From contig NC_031476.1 of NCBI RefSeq assembly GCF_000006565.2, positions 5,517,900 through 5,581,899 on the forward strand: a stretch of 64,000 nucleotides of DNA. Direction: 5' to 3'. Source of the DNA: Toxoplasma gondii ME49 (taxonomy: Eukaryota; Apicomplexa; Conoidasida; Eucoccidiorida; Sarcocystidae). Below the pieces are notes generated by a model. The model was given only the letters and a program-made list of their open reading frames with translations, was not told the origin of the DNA and searched no databases. Of this stretch, positions 27,929 to 40,034 are shown piece by piece. The translations under genes were made by a program, and so were the position numbers. Numbering within the stretch: position 1 is the stretch's first letter; the number at the start of each line of letters is the position of its first letter.

Positions 27929-29336
27929 GTTGTTTGCAAGACTCGTACGCGTGTATACTCAAATGCAAGCACACCAGCAAACCGTCTAGAATCAATACGG
28001 AAGAGACGACACTGCTCCAAAACGTAGCACGATAGATTCCCTGATGGTCGTTATGTCAACTTCGTAGACATTAAATACACATCACACAAGCAAAGAAGGT
28101 CGGTCACCGCCGTTGTACGTTTGACGTATCCGTGCAGTGTCTTAGTTCCGACCGTGAGAAAGCACGGGGACGGGACAGAGCTGTTGAACCTGCGAGCTTG
28201 ACGCAACTACATTGCTCCGGAACTCCGCAACCCCGGAAATTCCTCGAGAAATTTCGGGGTTGAATTTCTTTTAGCAGAAGCTAGTACGGTTCGAGGAAAC
28301 CCCCGCCAGATAGCGAGCCTCAAGCAAAACTTATCCGGAGCACAGTATTGGAGTAACGGCACGGTGGACCGCGAAGTGGAGGGGCGGCTGGCGTCGGCGC
28401 TGTCGTACCCTATTTGACAGCGCCGTCGCTACCGTTTGCAAGACGTCGCCCCTCAAACCATTCTTTCACCGCAGTCCTTAAGAGCTAAACACTGGAAAAT
28501 GCCGAGTCATTTCCCCTGACGATTGGCTGGTTCGAGTGCGTCTTGGGATGAAAGCGAGAAACGCGTTGCGGCGCCCTTGTGTACACAAGTAGGTGTTCCA
28601 CAGTTATTTGTCAAGACACGGGGCGCAGGAGACCGTGCCGCAGGAAGTGATTGTACTGACCACGCAATTGTGCATCCTTAAACGCCACATGCCGTATGTT
28701 CGTTTTCACTGCTTGGTGGCAACGACACGAATCAACCCCTGCACAATTAGGCAGCACAGTACTGCAGCTAACTGACAGTGGCGGCCGATTGGATGATAAG
28801 CGCTCGTCTGCTTCAGACATCCCACTCTGCCCGACAGGGAAAATTCGTTTCTTCCCGTGTAACAGATTATGTTTGACCCGCGGTCATAATGTGAGAACCA
28901 GCTCGTTTCAGAGGGCTTGCATCCAATGGCATTATACGATAATAGAAAGGAACTGCAGGCGCTGCTGGCCTCTCCCTCTACATGAAGAACGAACGACCAA
29001 TCTTTTTAGAGACGCGCCATCCACTCTCCACTGCTGGATACGTTAACCAAAACCGCTGTAGAGACGATGCGGGCCGTGCGATATTCTGACAATTTCTGTT
29101 TTACAGTCGAATCGTGTGGTGCACTTGTCACGGAACACCCGGTAGTTACGAAATCAAAAGGAACGGAGAAAAGAGGTGACCGTCCGTTGCACCCCCCCAC
29201 ATCACCCCCCATAACTCTGGAAGAGCAGTGTCTTTAGCGTTGTTAACTCAATGATATTCACGGAGTCTTTCACCATTGAGGAGATGACAGGATTTCGCGT
29301 CTGCACACATGTACATATGTTTCTACGATGCGGCAT
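27929..29336. promoter_or_regulatory. PSD upstream region with inverted repeats
   Basis: This 1.4 kb separates the start of the decarboxylase gene from the stop of the AN1 gene; both are on the minus strand, so it holds the AN1 3' end and the PSD promoter. It contains an imperfect 35-bp palindrome at 28228-28262 centred on CTCGAG. It also contains a GC-rich hairpin: arms 28391-28405 and 28415-28429 pair at 13 of 15 positions, flanked by matching GAGGGGCG/CGCCCCTC blocks near 28380 and 28450. I found no coding sequence or RNA gene. Confidence 0.45.
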
Positions 29337-30383
29337 TCACACAGAAAAATCATCCCACAAGAGAAATAAGACGGAACCATCCTGCATCAGCTGGTTCAGC
29401 ATGACACCGGGATCCAATTTCGTGATACCGACTGCTGGATCAGAGGAAGCGCCATCGTCTTCTGCCTCGTATATACCGAGTGCCCAGAACGTCGCACTAC
29501 CTCCAGTTTCAGCGTTGGCATTGCGAATCGATAGTTTCTGACAAATTCTGTCTAGGTTCCATCCCGCGGTTTTGCTTCCATCTACGTATATCATGACACC
29601 GTCCTTTTTATCTTTTGAGGAACGCAGTTTGGCGGTAAGCTTCTCTTCAGGCACCATGGTTAGGTCCACCCTAACCGCTATCCTGTCTGCTTCTGAAATC
29701 GACAAATCGGGCTTCAATTTCATTTTGATTCTTATAGCATCGAGTTTTCGCATCGTCGCCAGTGCTCTTGATGTCATAACTCTCTTCTTCAAGAATCGAC
29801 GCCCCGAGTGGGCGGGCACGCATTGAGTTCCGTCAGAAACGCGCCCGTCTTTCTTGGCGACTTCCTTTGAGTCAGCAGAGACATCGCCTTCGCTTCTTCC
29901 CTTCAGATATCCTGCTTCTGCGATGATACAGCTGCCACGTGCGTGGTTGGGAGATGCGGTACCGACAGCTGTACGATGCGAGCACTCATGGTCGGAAGGA
30001 AAGCGATGTGTCAGGCAGAACAACTGCGAGCAGTTCGGACACTCCACTAAAGACAATTTCATTGTCTGTACCCTGCACGACTGAAGAGCACATCGCGGCA
30101 GTCGACTAACAGCATCGGCGCAGGCAGCGCTCTTCTTGTGCAAGGAAAGAAATGCTTCAGAATCCGTATTATCAGGCACCACGAATAGACGCCTGCAACG
30201 TTTGCAGCCGACAGTAACAGGGCCCTGAACAGAGTCACCTGCTCCAGAGCGCTTGCAACATCGATGGGCAGTCTGGCTGCGGTGCTCAAGACAGTAGAAA
30301 GTACTGCAGCCATTGCAGAAAAAAGGGAGAAAATCCAACTGGCGACACTCTGGGTAGCCGCAGTGTTCCCCTATGTCATTCAT
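29337..30383 (-). CDS. AN1-type zinc finger protein, ZFAND1/Cuz1-like
   Basis: A single-exon open frame of 348 residues read from MNDIGEHCGYPEC. The frame stays open upstream to about 30503 without another ATG, so this Met is chosen, though a 5' exon is possible. Two AN1 fingers are visible. The first (residues ~6-46) has CGYPECRQLDFLPFFC, CSTFYC and LEHRSQTAHRC. The second (~110-155) has CALQSC, VECPNC, LFCLTHR and DHEC. The C-terminal ~100 residues, ending in DGSVLFLLWDDFSV, look like the ubiquitin-like domain found at the end of ZFAND1/Cuz1. That family links p97/Cdc48 and the 26S proteasome during arsenite or heat stress. The role here is inferred from architecture only. Confidence 0.88.
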   Translation of the reverse strand: MNDIGEHCGYPECRQLDFLPFFCNGCSTFYCLEHRSQTAHRCCKRSGAGDSVQGPVTVGCKRCRRLFVVPDNTDSEAFLSLHKKSAACADAVSRLPRCALQSCRVQTMKLSLVECPNCSQLFCLTHRFPSDHECSHRTAVGTASPNHARGSCIIAEAGYLKGRSEGDVSADSKEVAKKDGRVSDGTQCVPAHSGRRFLKKRVMTSRALATMRKLDAIRIKMKLKPDLSISEADRIAVRVDLTMVPEEKLTAKLRSSKDKKDGVMIYVDGSKTAGWNLDRICQKLSIRNANAETGGSATFWALGIYEAEDDGASSDPAVGITKLDPGVMLNQLMQDGSVLFLLWDDFSV

Positions 30384-30758
30384 TTTCTTGATCTCTAAAC
30401 GCACATAATTGCGGTGTGTATCCCCTGGTCTCTGCTTGCGTGACGACAGAATCCCAGGAAGCCCGGAGAAAAAGTCCTTGACAGATGCCTTAACATACCT
30501 CACCTGTTGACGCCTATCTTGACCGATCCGTCAGTTCAACTATTGGCCCATGACTGCGTGTATGTTGCAGATCATCTCCCTTAGTATGCCATCGATGGCA
30601 CAATCGGCGAATGCAAGTCAGAGCAAGCAATACAAAGAAATGCCGGTAACAACAAAAAACGAAGTGAATGGAAAACAGTCGGAACGCAGGCAATACAACA
30701 CGACCACAGTGTTCACAAGAAAGCGATCCCGATACTAAATGTGGCCGCTTTTGCTCGC

Positions 30759-32991
30759 TCACAGGCTAACAATCCTGAGCTCCTTGAAAGTTCCGAGTTC
30801 GAGCTTCCTGGCGTGAAACCTGTCTTGACTGACTACAACTGGGTACGCCAACCAGCGGCTTGTTCTGTTAGATTGCCAGGTCACGGGGGAGGAACTCCGT
30901 AGTTCGACGGTCATATGTTTACGGTAACCAGGAGAGGCACGAAAAATTGACGCTTCTCTGAGAGTCAACTGTATTTCTTCTGGTTCACATAGAGGGAGGC
31001 CACCAGCCGTGCAGGGAAGCAGAACACAGAAGCGATAGACCCCCTTTCCTGCAGCACCCAATCTGTCTCCGCGATCGAAGAGACACACGAAAAAACGGGC
31101 ATGTTCGAAACAATGTTCCTCGCATTCGGGAAGTCTTCATAGCAATATCTGTCACTGCGACGCTCTTGTCAACCGGTGTGGCGGTTCACTTGCGTGGTAG
31201 ATGCGATTGCATGCATCCAGAAGACAGCTCTGCTGTAGCACAACAACGCATGCAAGGATGAATGTCTTCTTCCCTGCAGTTCCGCTTCAATACATAGTGC
31301 AGGGAGAACAGCAGTGCCTTCTGACGTGCCCAGTTCTCCGTATGCTTTCCTAAATCCAATTGCTGCGACGCCTTTGGGTGACCTGGCATCGACGCCCGGT
31401 GAGCGAAATGCCCGTGGAATCCCACCGCCGCCAGTACACGGAGTCAATTTGAGTCACAAGGAATCACCTGTTTTGCGGGTGGCAAGGACGTTACATGATA
31501 CATCAGTTGCCGCACCGTTTTTGTGAACTCTAGATCCTCTCTCAGAGATTATTACTCCCATCCCGGTGGTACTGATCATATTAGCGTCTGAGTAGTGCCG
31601 CAGGAGAGTAATGCGAAGGCGGTTACCGATACCTGTCTTGAGCCCTCCGGTCCTTCGAATCTGCGAAAAAAAGCAGGATAACCGAGACCATGTGCACAGG
31701 TTCTCTTTTGTTTCTTCTCATCTGCACAAGATTAGAGAAAGGGTGCACCTTATCCGCTGACGGGTAGGAATATGTACGACACAAGTACGGTTAATGGCAG
31801 GTCGCCGCACTACCGGTGCCCTTTTTTACTCCCGGTCGGAAATGTAGGGATCGAACAACTATTGATGCTACTGTCGATTTGCACGAACGAAGCGTGAACG
31901 GGAACCATGTAAAAGCTTACTGGCGTTCAGAAAACCCCATAAATGTATAAAAATGTGTATCGTGAGGTCACTGCACAATTCCAAAGTGCGTGTATCTTGT
32001 ACGGGTATCGTTTTAAAGATGGCGGACGGTAGGGCGGCGAGATAGCAACTGCTGGGCGCAGGCCTACAGTTGTGATGCCTTGTTGACTCCAACCTTGTAT
32101 AGCCATAGTGTTGGTTACCATTTCTCGTTGCAAACGTGTGCGCTGTTGCGGACGCTCCCGTAGAAATACGTTGTCTGTCGGGCGTTAAAGTCGGCGTGAT
32201 GGTGACCGTAACTACTGCCAAGAGTAGTCTGCTTGCCCATTTCCGCAGCCCTGAAGAAGCGTGGTTGTGTTGGCTCAAACACTTGACTGAAAACTGAACA
32301 CATACGCAAAAGAAAAACACTACATCCGTTTCGGCATTCAAGAAGCGTATGATGTCTTCACCACCCAACGACGTTCGTGACTGAAGTTGAAACGGGGATT
32401 TCTCTGGTTTGCAATGAATGTGTCACAACGTGGAACTGCTTCTCCGTCCAGCCGACTGCTAGTCCGTTCCCCACATAACATTGATGGCTGATGATAGCTC
32501 CAGATCGCTAACTGCTGAAACGCTGCTCTGAGGTTTCTGACTTCTATTCTCGACCAGTGACCAGATATTTTGCATTGTGGGTTAAGGCGAAGGTCGTCTG
32601 TTACTTTTTCCGTGCATCCCGAAATATTTCGAGACTGCTGACGACTTTCCAAACAACACATTCTAGGTCTCTCCAACTGCCTCATTTCTATTACAAGTTG
32701 GAGCGTAGCGCCGGACGTACGGGCTAGAGAATTTGTGTTCCGTCATCCATAGATGAGGCCTTTCTAAGGCGGTACAGAGTGGGTCTGCAATTTACCCATG
32801 GCCACCTTCTGAAGCAATGTGTGCGTATACTTGTTCTTCAGCCGCATGAGTAAATCCGATACAAACACGTTTGACGCACAGAAAATTGAATTTCCGAAAG
32901 TCCGGATGGCCAAGGATGTTTTGATTCGGCAGCATGAACCTATAATGAGTACTAATATTAAACTAAAAAACCAGGGGACCACAGCCAGCAT
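30759..32991 (-). CDS. Probable multi-exon gene(s), secreted product, structure unresolved
   Basis: Several blocks on the minus strand look like exons. A first exon at 32796-32991 starts MLAVVPWFFSLILVLIIGSC, a signal-peptide-like N-terminus, and joins in frame (acceptor TTCTCTAG) to 32338-32723, giving a 193-residue product with a stop. Further down, a strong acceptor (TTTTTTTCGCAG) opens a frame at about 31468-31670. Frames near 31185-31350 and 30759-31130 also read like protein; the last contains FVCLFDRGDRLGAAGKG and FRASPGYRKHMTVEL and ends at a TGA. Whether these form one gene or two cannot be settled: not all junction phases agree. No family was recognised. Confidence 0.4.
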
Positions 32992-34703
32992 GTCTTGTTG
33001 CGTGTTCTTGCGTCATAGCCACAACTTCCATGGAGCTTCCATCAACAATAACGCAACACCCTGCTAACGGCCCCTGACTGTCGTGAGACATCAATGAGAG
33101 GCAGTAGTTTACGCTGTGCTTTTCGTGTGCTTTTTCAGCTGAACGCCGATGTTGGGAGCACACGGGTTTTGCTTGTGTCTCCTATGGACGCCTGACGTCA
33201 CGCCCTTGTGGATTTACCACTTTTTTGTTGACGCATTACGTGTGGCTTTCCTTTTTCCAACTGGCTCAGGGAACCTAGTTGGAAAGCCGAATCTTCACTT
33301 GGGAGGGAACGGAGCAAAGAAGCACGCCTACAGCGGCGACGGCGTTGCTCAGCCAGGCGGTTGAGGCGGTTAGTTGGCACACAGGTGGTCGCGGTTGCGC
33401 GCTATTCTGCCGTTTGGCATTGATATTTTTACAGAAGGAATTGACGTACAAAGGAACAGCTTTGATTAAAGAAACTTTAAGTGTGTCTGTTTCTTTCACA
33501 ACATTTTTTTGAGTGGGACGAGACTGAAGGTCCGTACGCCGCTTGTGACCACACGCTTTTAATGAGTGAAAGCCTGGGGCCGCGGAGCTCCTCCACTGTT
33601 GTCCTGAGCCGAGTTTTCTTTCGGTATCCGAATCCGGGTTTTTTCTTTCGCTGAGAGGTCCTTCTTGTGTTTTCCGCCAATCTGAGGCACGCTATGTGGT
33701 TGTGTGCTATCGCTCCTTCGTAGCTCGCTCCGAGCTTACGCGCGTCGACACAGCACACGGATTTCCAGTCATCCGCCTTTCCGTAAGCCTCTACATTTTT
33801 TACCCTTGCTTGATCCAGCAATAATTGTCTTCATGAGACTTCCTTTCATCGAGCGAGCTTTTGCGCAGACAAAAATCGCAAGGAACACTTGCGGTTAACT
33901 GCGGCTCACCCGCACCTGCCGGTCGGGAAGAGACGGTGACTCCCGTCCGTGTCTGACTTTTACTGGCGCCTCTCAGCTGTTTCCCACATTTGTTGACTTG
34001 TTCGTTTCTCCGGTTGTCGCTCTCTCTTCCATGCGCGCCCACCTTCTTTCAATTATAAACTGACTCTAATTTCTCTTTAAGAGCGTCACAGCGGCTCGAG
34101 GTACTACCCGCTTTAGCAATTGAATCGAGCTATTCAGCTGGTGACGGCCAAGTAACCGGACAACCGAAAATGGGTACATGATAGAAACTCCAGTCACCCC
34201 TTTCTCTCTACGCCTTCTTCGGTACGTACCTCTGTCCCATCGAACTGGCCTACGGAGGCGCCTTGTCTCGTCCAGGACAAGCGTTCTGCGTGTAGGTGGG
34301 AGCTGCAGGGCCTCTTCAAGAGCGATTTTCACATTCCTGTACACCTTTGTAGGTGGGAGCTGCAGGGCCTCTTCAAGAGCGATTTTCACATTCCTGTACA
34401 CCTTAACGCGGGTGCGCAGGCAGCTGGAAGCCTTTCGTTTCCGTCCCTTTTTCTCCAGCCACATTTGTGCACCACCTTTTCCACGATCATTGGCTATTCG
34501 CTCCCGTTCTTCCCATCGTTTCGAAGCAGTTGAGAGCGCACGTCTCGGCTACACTTTTTGGTTGACGTTTGTATACGGCGTCCCGAGTTTCTGTCTTGCA
34601 TGCTCTCGTATGCTATGTATAGATTGCGATTCTCTTCCCTGTGGTTCGTTGCGTGTGTTGGGCTGTCTTTACCGTGTTGAGGGGTTTACGCCGGGAACGG
34701 CCA
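32992..34703. other. Divergent intergenic region upstream of WDR26/GID7
   Basis: This region separates the minus-strand exon blocks from the + strand WD40 gene. It holds short open frames only, none with a recognised motif, and a 57-bp tandem duplication listed separately. It should include the promoter and 5' untranslated region of the gene starting at 34704. Confidence 0.4.
34291..34404. repeat. 57-bp perfect tandem duplication
   Basis: Two adjacent copies, 34291-34347 and 34348-34404, begin TGTAGGTGGGAGCTGCAGGG and appear identical over the full unit. The unit length is a multiple of three, so a frame crossing it stays open on both strands. It lies about 300 bases upstream of the WD40 gene start, probably in its 5' untranslated or promoter region. 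Confidence 0.9.
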
Positions 34704-37700
34704 ATGAGTGAAGTGACTGGGGATGACAGTGGTGGAGGCTGCGTGTCTTCCGTGGACTCCGGGGAAGAGAGACACTTACCACGCGACCACACGCCTTCGA
34801 CTGAGGGTCTGTCGCCAGGTTCCTTTGTTTCGAGTGGCACTCCGGAACAAACGAAATCGAATTCTGTAGAGCTGAGTAGGGGCATCACACCTTCACGTCT
34901 GTTTGCAGCAGAAGGAAGTCATAGCTTACCGTTTTTCGGGACACCAGAAGACAAAGGGACGGCGGATCACGCAACGGCAACCATGCACACTACAACTTGT
35001 AATGGGACCGCCGCATCAGCCGGAGATCCTCGCAACGGGCATGCCGGTGCCCAAGAAGATTCATCAGAGGCTACATACGATGATGTCCAAAATGAGAAAA
35101 GATGGCGAGGGTTCTCTAGACGCGAGGTCGTCACACTGATTCTACAATGTATGGCGGAGCTAGGATACCGGTAAGTCACAAGAGGACTTTTCACTGTGCA
35201 TCCACCACTGAATAGTGGAAACCAAGCAAGCGTAAAAGTGGTCTTCCTTGTGGACTCAACTTCTGTGACTCCCTGCACAAAGCCGCTTTCCTTCCGTCTG
35301 TTAGCGACAAATAATAAGTGCTGTTCCAAATTAACTGGACTACCGTTCTTACGAGCGTTGGCGTGCTCTGAGTCACGACCTCTGTGGTATATTATTTAGT
35401 CGTCACTTGCTGACATGGCCACCGATCATAACCTGTTTGACTGGTCTCACCCCTCTCTTTTTGGGGTATGTTTCCTACTGACAAAACCGTGAACGGTCTT
35501 CTGGCTCGGACTCCACACGTGTATTATTCAATCCCTCATGTACTTTTGAATATATTTTCCATGCGACAGTGCACCTGGAAACAGCGGCAAAGACAGTACT
35601 GAGAGTTGGTTCCATAAGGAGACATCTGTTTGTGAATTCAAAACCGCTGAGAAGGATCCGGGATCTTGATTTCGTAAGTAGCATTTGTAAGCACCCTCTT
35701 CTGTGAACAGTCTCTTGAAATTGTAAGCCTGCCGCGCAATGTCAGACAACATCCGTGGCGACGCGTGGTAGGAGACTCTTTTTTCTGTGTCTGCTCCAGC
35801 AACTCCGTGAAGGCTCTGGAGGAGGAGAGCGGATTTCTTTTAGAGGACCCATCGGTGGCGGTTCTGCACGAAGCGGTACTTCAGGGGAATTGGACTGACG
35901 TGTACGTTCACCTGAAGGCGCTGCCTCTCAGGCCGCAGGTTCGCAAGGCCTGCTGGTTCCTTGCCATGGAGCAGAAATACTTTGAGACCCTTGCGAACTC
36001 ACGCGAAGAGGAGGTCATTCGATGTCTCAGAGGTACGTTCTCAACTCAGAAATTGTTTGTCGTTTGTACTCATTGGTATCCCCCAGGGTACACTTCTCGG
36101 CGTCGGCACGGTACACTCAAGGCACGCGAAGGCCGTGGCACTTAGTCTTTTGTGTCATCTCCTGACGTTTACGAGAAATAAATTTGTTTTCACTGTTTCT
36201 GCTTTCCTGAGGGCACACCATCACGCGTTCAACCATTCCGTTAACAGTTTTCGAGTTTTCCATCGTCTGTGTGGTGTGTGGGGGCCGAAGGAGATCTCCG
36301 CAAGGAGGACGTCATTTGTCTGGAGAAATGGTGTTTTCATGTACTTTCTTTCTACATTGACTGACGTTCATCACCAGATGATCTTCAGCCGGCGGTGTTC
36401 GACTCAAGCACGTCTCGCCGGCTGCAGGCGTGCAGCGCCCTTTTGATGCATGCGGATCCTGGGGGCGTGCTGGAGAATATGTCTGTTCTCTCGGACACGC
36501 TCCGTTCGAATCTCTGGATGCGCCTGAAGCATCTGCTGCCCCCAACTGTCTCACCGCCGAGCAGCCGCCTTGCAGTCCTTCTCGCCTATGCGCTCCAGCA
36601 CCAAACGCTGATGTGCCTGTTCCACAACACCAATACGCCGCTCGAGTCGTACTCCCTCCTGCACGACCATCACTGCCACCACTACGACCCATGTTCTCTG
36701 TCCCTTCCTCTGTCTCGGCCGGAGCGTCTCCCCGCTCCGGGGACTTCGACTGAGAGCCAGTTGGGCATGCAGGTGGACGGCGATGCGGCAACGCTCGAGC
36801 ACGGTGTCACGCACCATGCATCAGCGGTCGACGCTGAGGGTCGCAGACTGCTTTGCCAAGAAACTGGATCTCGCGGTGGAGAGTGTGCCACGCTGGGCGG
36901 CGAGGCGATTGCAAGTGAAGCGTTCACAGCTGGTACTGCCGAAGCGGCTCTGCCGAGCGCCGGCACAGAGCGGCCTGAGACTCGGCCTTCAGTGGCACGA
37001 GGGTATGAAGAGGAAGTGTGGGACACTGACGCTCTCGCGGGGTGTGTCCCCTGGAGAACCTCCGTGGACACCAGTAGCGGTGGTCGCTGTTTAGGCTCTG
37101 CAGCGTCCACGTTCACGCCGGGGCCCGTGTGTGGACGAAATTCTCTTCCAGTTCATCTGGATCAGTCGCTCGAGACGCACACTGACGAAGTCTGGGTGGT
37201 CGTAGCGTCGCCCGTGACAGCGACGTTCTTCGCTTCGGGGTCGAAGGACCGCAGTGTCGCCGTCTGGAGTGTACAGGCCAAAGATCTGCGGCGCTCGCAC
37301 CGAGCACGCTCACCTGTCCTCGGTGGGGAAGGTGGGGGGCGGGACGCTGAAGATGCGAAGCTCTCTCTGTCGCAGAAGACAGAAACTGAAAAAGCCTCAT
37401 GCCACCGGCCTTACGCGCGCTCTACAACCTCGCACCTGCGCCCACCCGACTCTCGACAGCCGCGGCTTTATTCCCTCCAGACGGCAGACCCAAGCAGTAG
37501 AGAAAGGAACAGCGAGGGGCGAGATGCAACGCGACCGAACGTCGTGGCCTCTCGTTTTGACCAGGAAGAAGCTGAAACGGAGGTCGCTTGTGTCATGCTT
37601 TGGCAAGCATATGGCCACGAAGATGCAGTGGCCTACATTGCCTGGTCTCCGGACGAAACGCTTCTCGCCTCAGGAGGTCAAGATGGTTCTGTCTGTGTCT

Positions 37701-40034
37701 GGAATCGAGAACAGGGACGCACGCCGCTAGCTAGAATCAACGCGCATGCACAAGCAGTTACAGCTGTCGGGTGGCTTAGAAACGGCAACTCCTTCGTCAG
37801 TGGCGGAAGCGATAAGACGGTCGCGATGTGCTCTCTGGTACACGGAGACGGTGCGAGCGGAGAGCGAGGCTGGCGCATCACCTGCGACTTTACGTGGGAT
37901 CTCCGGTGTCGCGTTCAGGATCTGGTAGTTCTTCGAGATGGGTGCACTGTCGTCTGCGTCACCCAAGACAAACAACTGAGGCTTCTGGACACCAAGAATC
38001 GAGTAGAAATCCTCAGGTGGGACCACGCTGGGACCGAACTGCAGGCGTTGCAGTGTGGTCGTAACGAGTGCGCACAGCTTCCGCGACTGGTTCTGTCAAT
38101 AGGTCGCCCCTCTTGGGAGATGGTGTCTTTTTCTTCTCGTGGGCGCCAAAACAGTCGAACATGTGTGCTGTGGTGCTTCTGCTACGTCATTGTACCTGTG
38201 TATGCCCACCGTCTTTTCGAGATCAAAGGAAGCCGCGCTTCGAATGTAGTTTGCTCGCTTTTCTGCTTCGGTGCTGTGCTGTGGTTTCTGTGATGTGCAG
38301 CATTCCTTTCACGGAAGTAATTTATTCTGTCTGTGCATCTGCATTATCCAATCAAATCCTAATCAACTTCGCCGACGCACGTCCGGTAGGATTTCCTGTT
38401 TTTCGTATTGGCAGTGGTTGAGGTCGATCCAAAGAGTGTCTCTGCGGGAACCAATAATTCATGCGTCGCTCGTCATCCGTACAAGAGTGCTGCTCTGTCA
38501 CTGACATGAGCAGTCAGGCTCATGGCGTCCATGACGTTATAATTCAGACTGTCTCCCTGCTGTAGAGCTCAAATGTGACTGCGTATCGTTGATTCGTATG
38601 GTGGTACGTGCATCGAGGTGGAAATACAGATATGTGCGCCTAGGTAAACTCGTAATGGAGATTAATTCCGGAAGAAGACATTCTCTTGTGTTCCACCTCG
38701 GGAGCCAGAAGAAACCTGTGCGCGCAAGAGACTGCAAAGTGGGGAGTGCGGTAGTGATGTCGTCCTGTTCTGTCCTTGCCCGTTTTCCACTGGTCTGCCT
38801 GCATTCAGGTTATTCGCCTCTGGGATACTGACGAACACCGCTCCGTGCAGAGATACAGGGGACACAAGCAGGGTTGTTACGTTATTAGGTCCACCTTTGG
38901 CGGCGTCAATGAGGCCTTCGTTGTCAGCGGCTCTGAAGGTACCCCTCCATTCTATCTCTCAGAGGATGATGTGGAAACGTGGAGTCAAGCCGTGCAGGAG
39001 CGACAGTTTCGTTTCTGTTTCTGATGGAGTGCTCCCTCGAGAGCGAACGAATTGCTGCTACACAGACTTTGGCCTTCATTGCCTTTTGTCTCTCGCCTGA
39101 GTCCCACTGGGGCTGTGCTTCTGGTTTCAAATGACCGTGTTCCGGTTCTTGGTCTTGCCTGTGAGTCGTCAGTGAATGAATCCGGTAACGCTGGCGCGTT
39201 ATTGTTCTGTTGGTAATTCGGCGTGTTTGTTTTGCAACAGAAGACTGTGCACCTCCACAGCCGCTGAGGCAATGCGTAGGGTGCCGCACGCGTGTGTACA
39301 GATTCTCAGGTGTACATATGGCATCGCTTCTATGGGTCTCTTCTCTACGTTTTGAGCGGGCATGCGTCTACGGTCAACGCTGTGGCTTGGCCCTACCTCA
39401 GCGGAGGCCTCTGGATGATCTCTGCATCTGACGACCACGTAATTCTCTTCTGGCACGTCCGGCGACGTAAGTGCCGTGCTATCCATGTCCATCTTGTCAG
39501 GTAGACATGAATGGAAACATCCTTTGTGTCGTTATTGTCGACGCGACTGCCGTTCCAACCGTTTCCCCGGGTTGAAATGTCTAAAACTTTGTCAGCAAAG
39601 CAACAGTAGGAGGCGAACTGCGTCTATTCAGCGTGAGGGACTCGAAGATGAACATGAAATGTACAAGGATGAAGCTGTGTAGAGTTGATGGAAACAAGTG
39701 TTTAGTTGCGTTTGTTTACAGATGATCCAATATGCGCCAATGCGGGCTCGATGAAATGCTGTTGGTGAACCTTTCCCTAATCCTGCCTCAAGCCATCCGA
39801 AAACGTTTTAGCCTTATGTTTTCTGCTCCTGTCGATGCTTCCCGGCTGCAGAAAATCGACCGTCCCGATTGAAAGAGGACGAAAACGTTGTCGACGTAGG
39901 ACTAAACGGCGGAAACGAACAAAAGCGTTCACAATCACTAGGACGAGGTGACGGCGGCTGCAGTGTCGGCGAAGCGTACCCCGGATCTCGGAACGACAGA
40001 GAGGCATCCTTCACGACAGGCGTAACTGAAAGAG
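34704..40034 (+). CDS. WDR26: WDR26/GID7-like LisH-CTLH-WD40 protein (GID/CTLH ubiquitin ligase subunit)
   Basis: Exons read: 34704-35170, 35800-36032, 36378-38016, a small exon near 38630-38710, 38809-38938, 39302-39466, 39852-40034; more may follow. A LisH segment spans the first junction (VVTLILQCMAELGYR then NSVKALEEESGFLLE). It is followed by CTLH/CRA sequence (LHEAVLQGNWTDVYVHLKAL, MEQKYFETLANSREEEVIR, LPPTVSPPSSRLAVLLAYAL, LMCLFHNT), which closely follows human WDR26. WD40 blades start near residue 485: ASGSKDRSVAVWS, ASGGQDGSVCVWN, SGGSDKTVAM, VIRLWDTDEHRSVQRYRGH, SQVYIWHRFYG and SASDDHVILFWHV. A long low-complexity insert separates the first two blades. WDR26/Gid7 drives supramolecular assembly of the GID/CTLH E3 complex. 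The C-terminal end after 40034 is unsure. Confidence 0.88.

Noticed and set aside
28280..28300. GGTTCGAGG box suggestive of a tRNA T-loop.
   Set aside because: No matching A box, acceptor stem or anticodon arm at the right distance on either strand.
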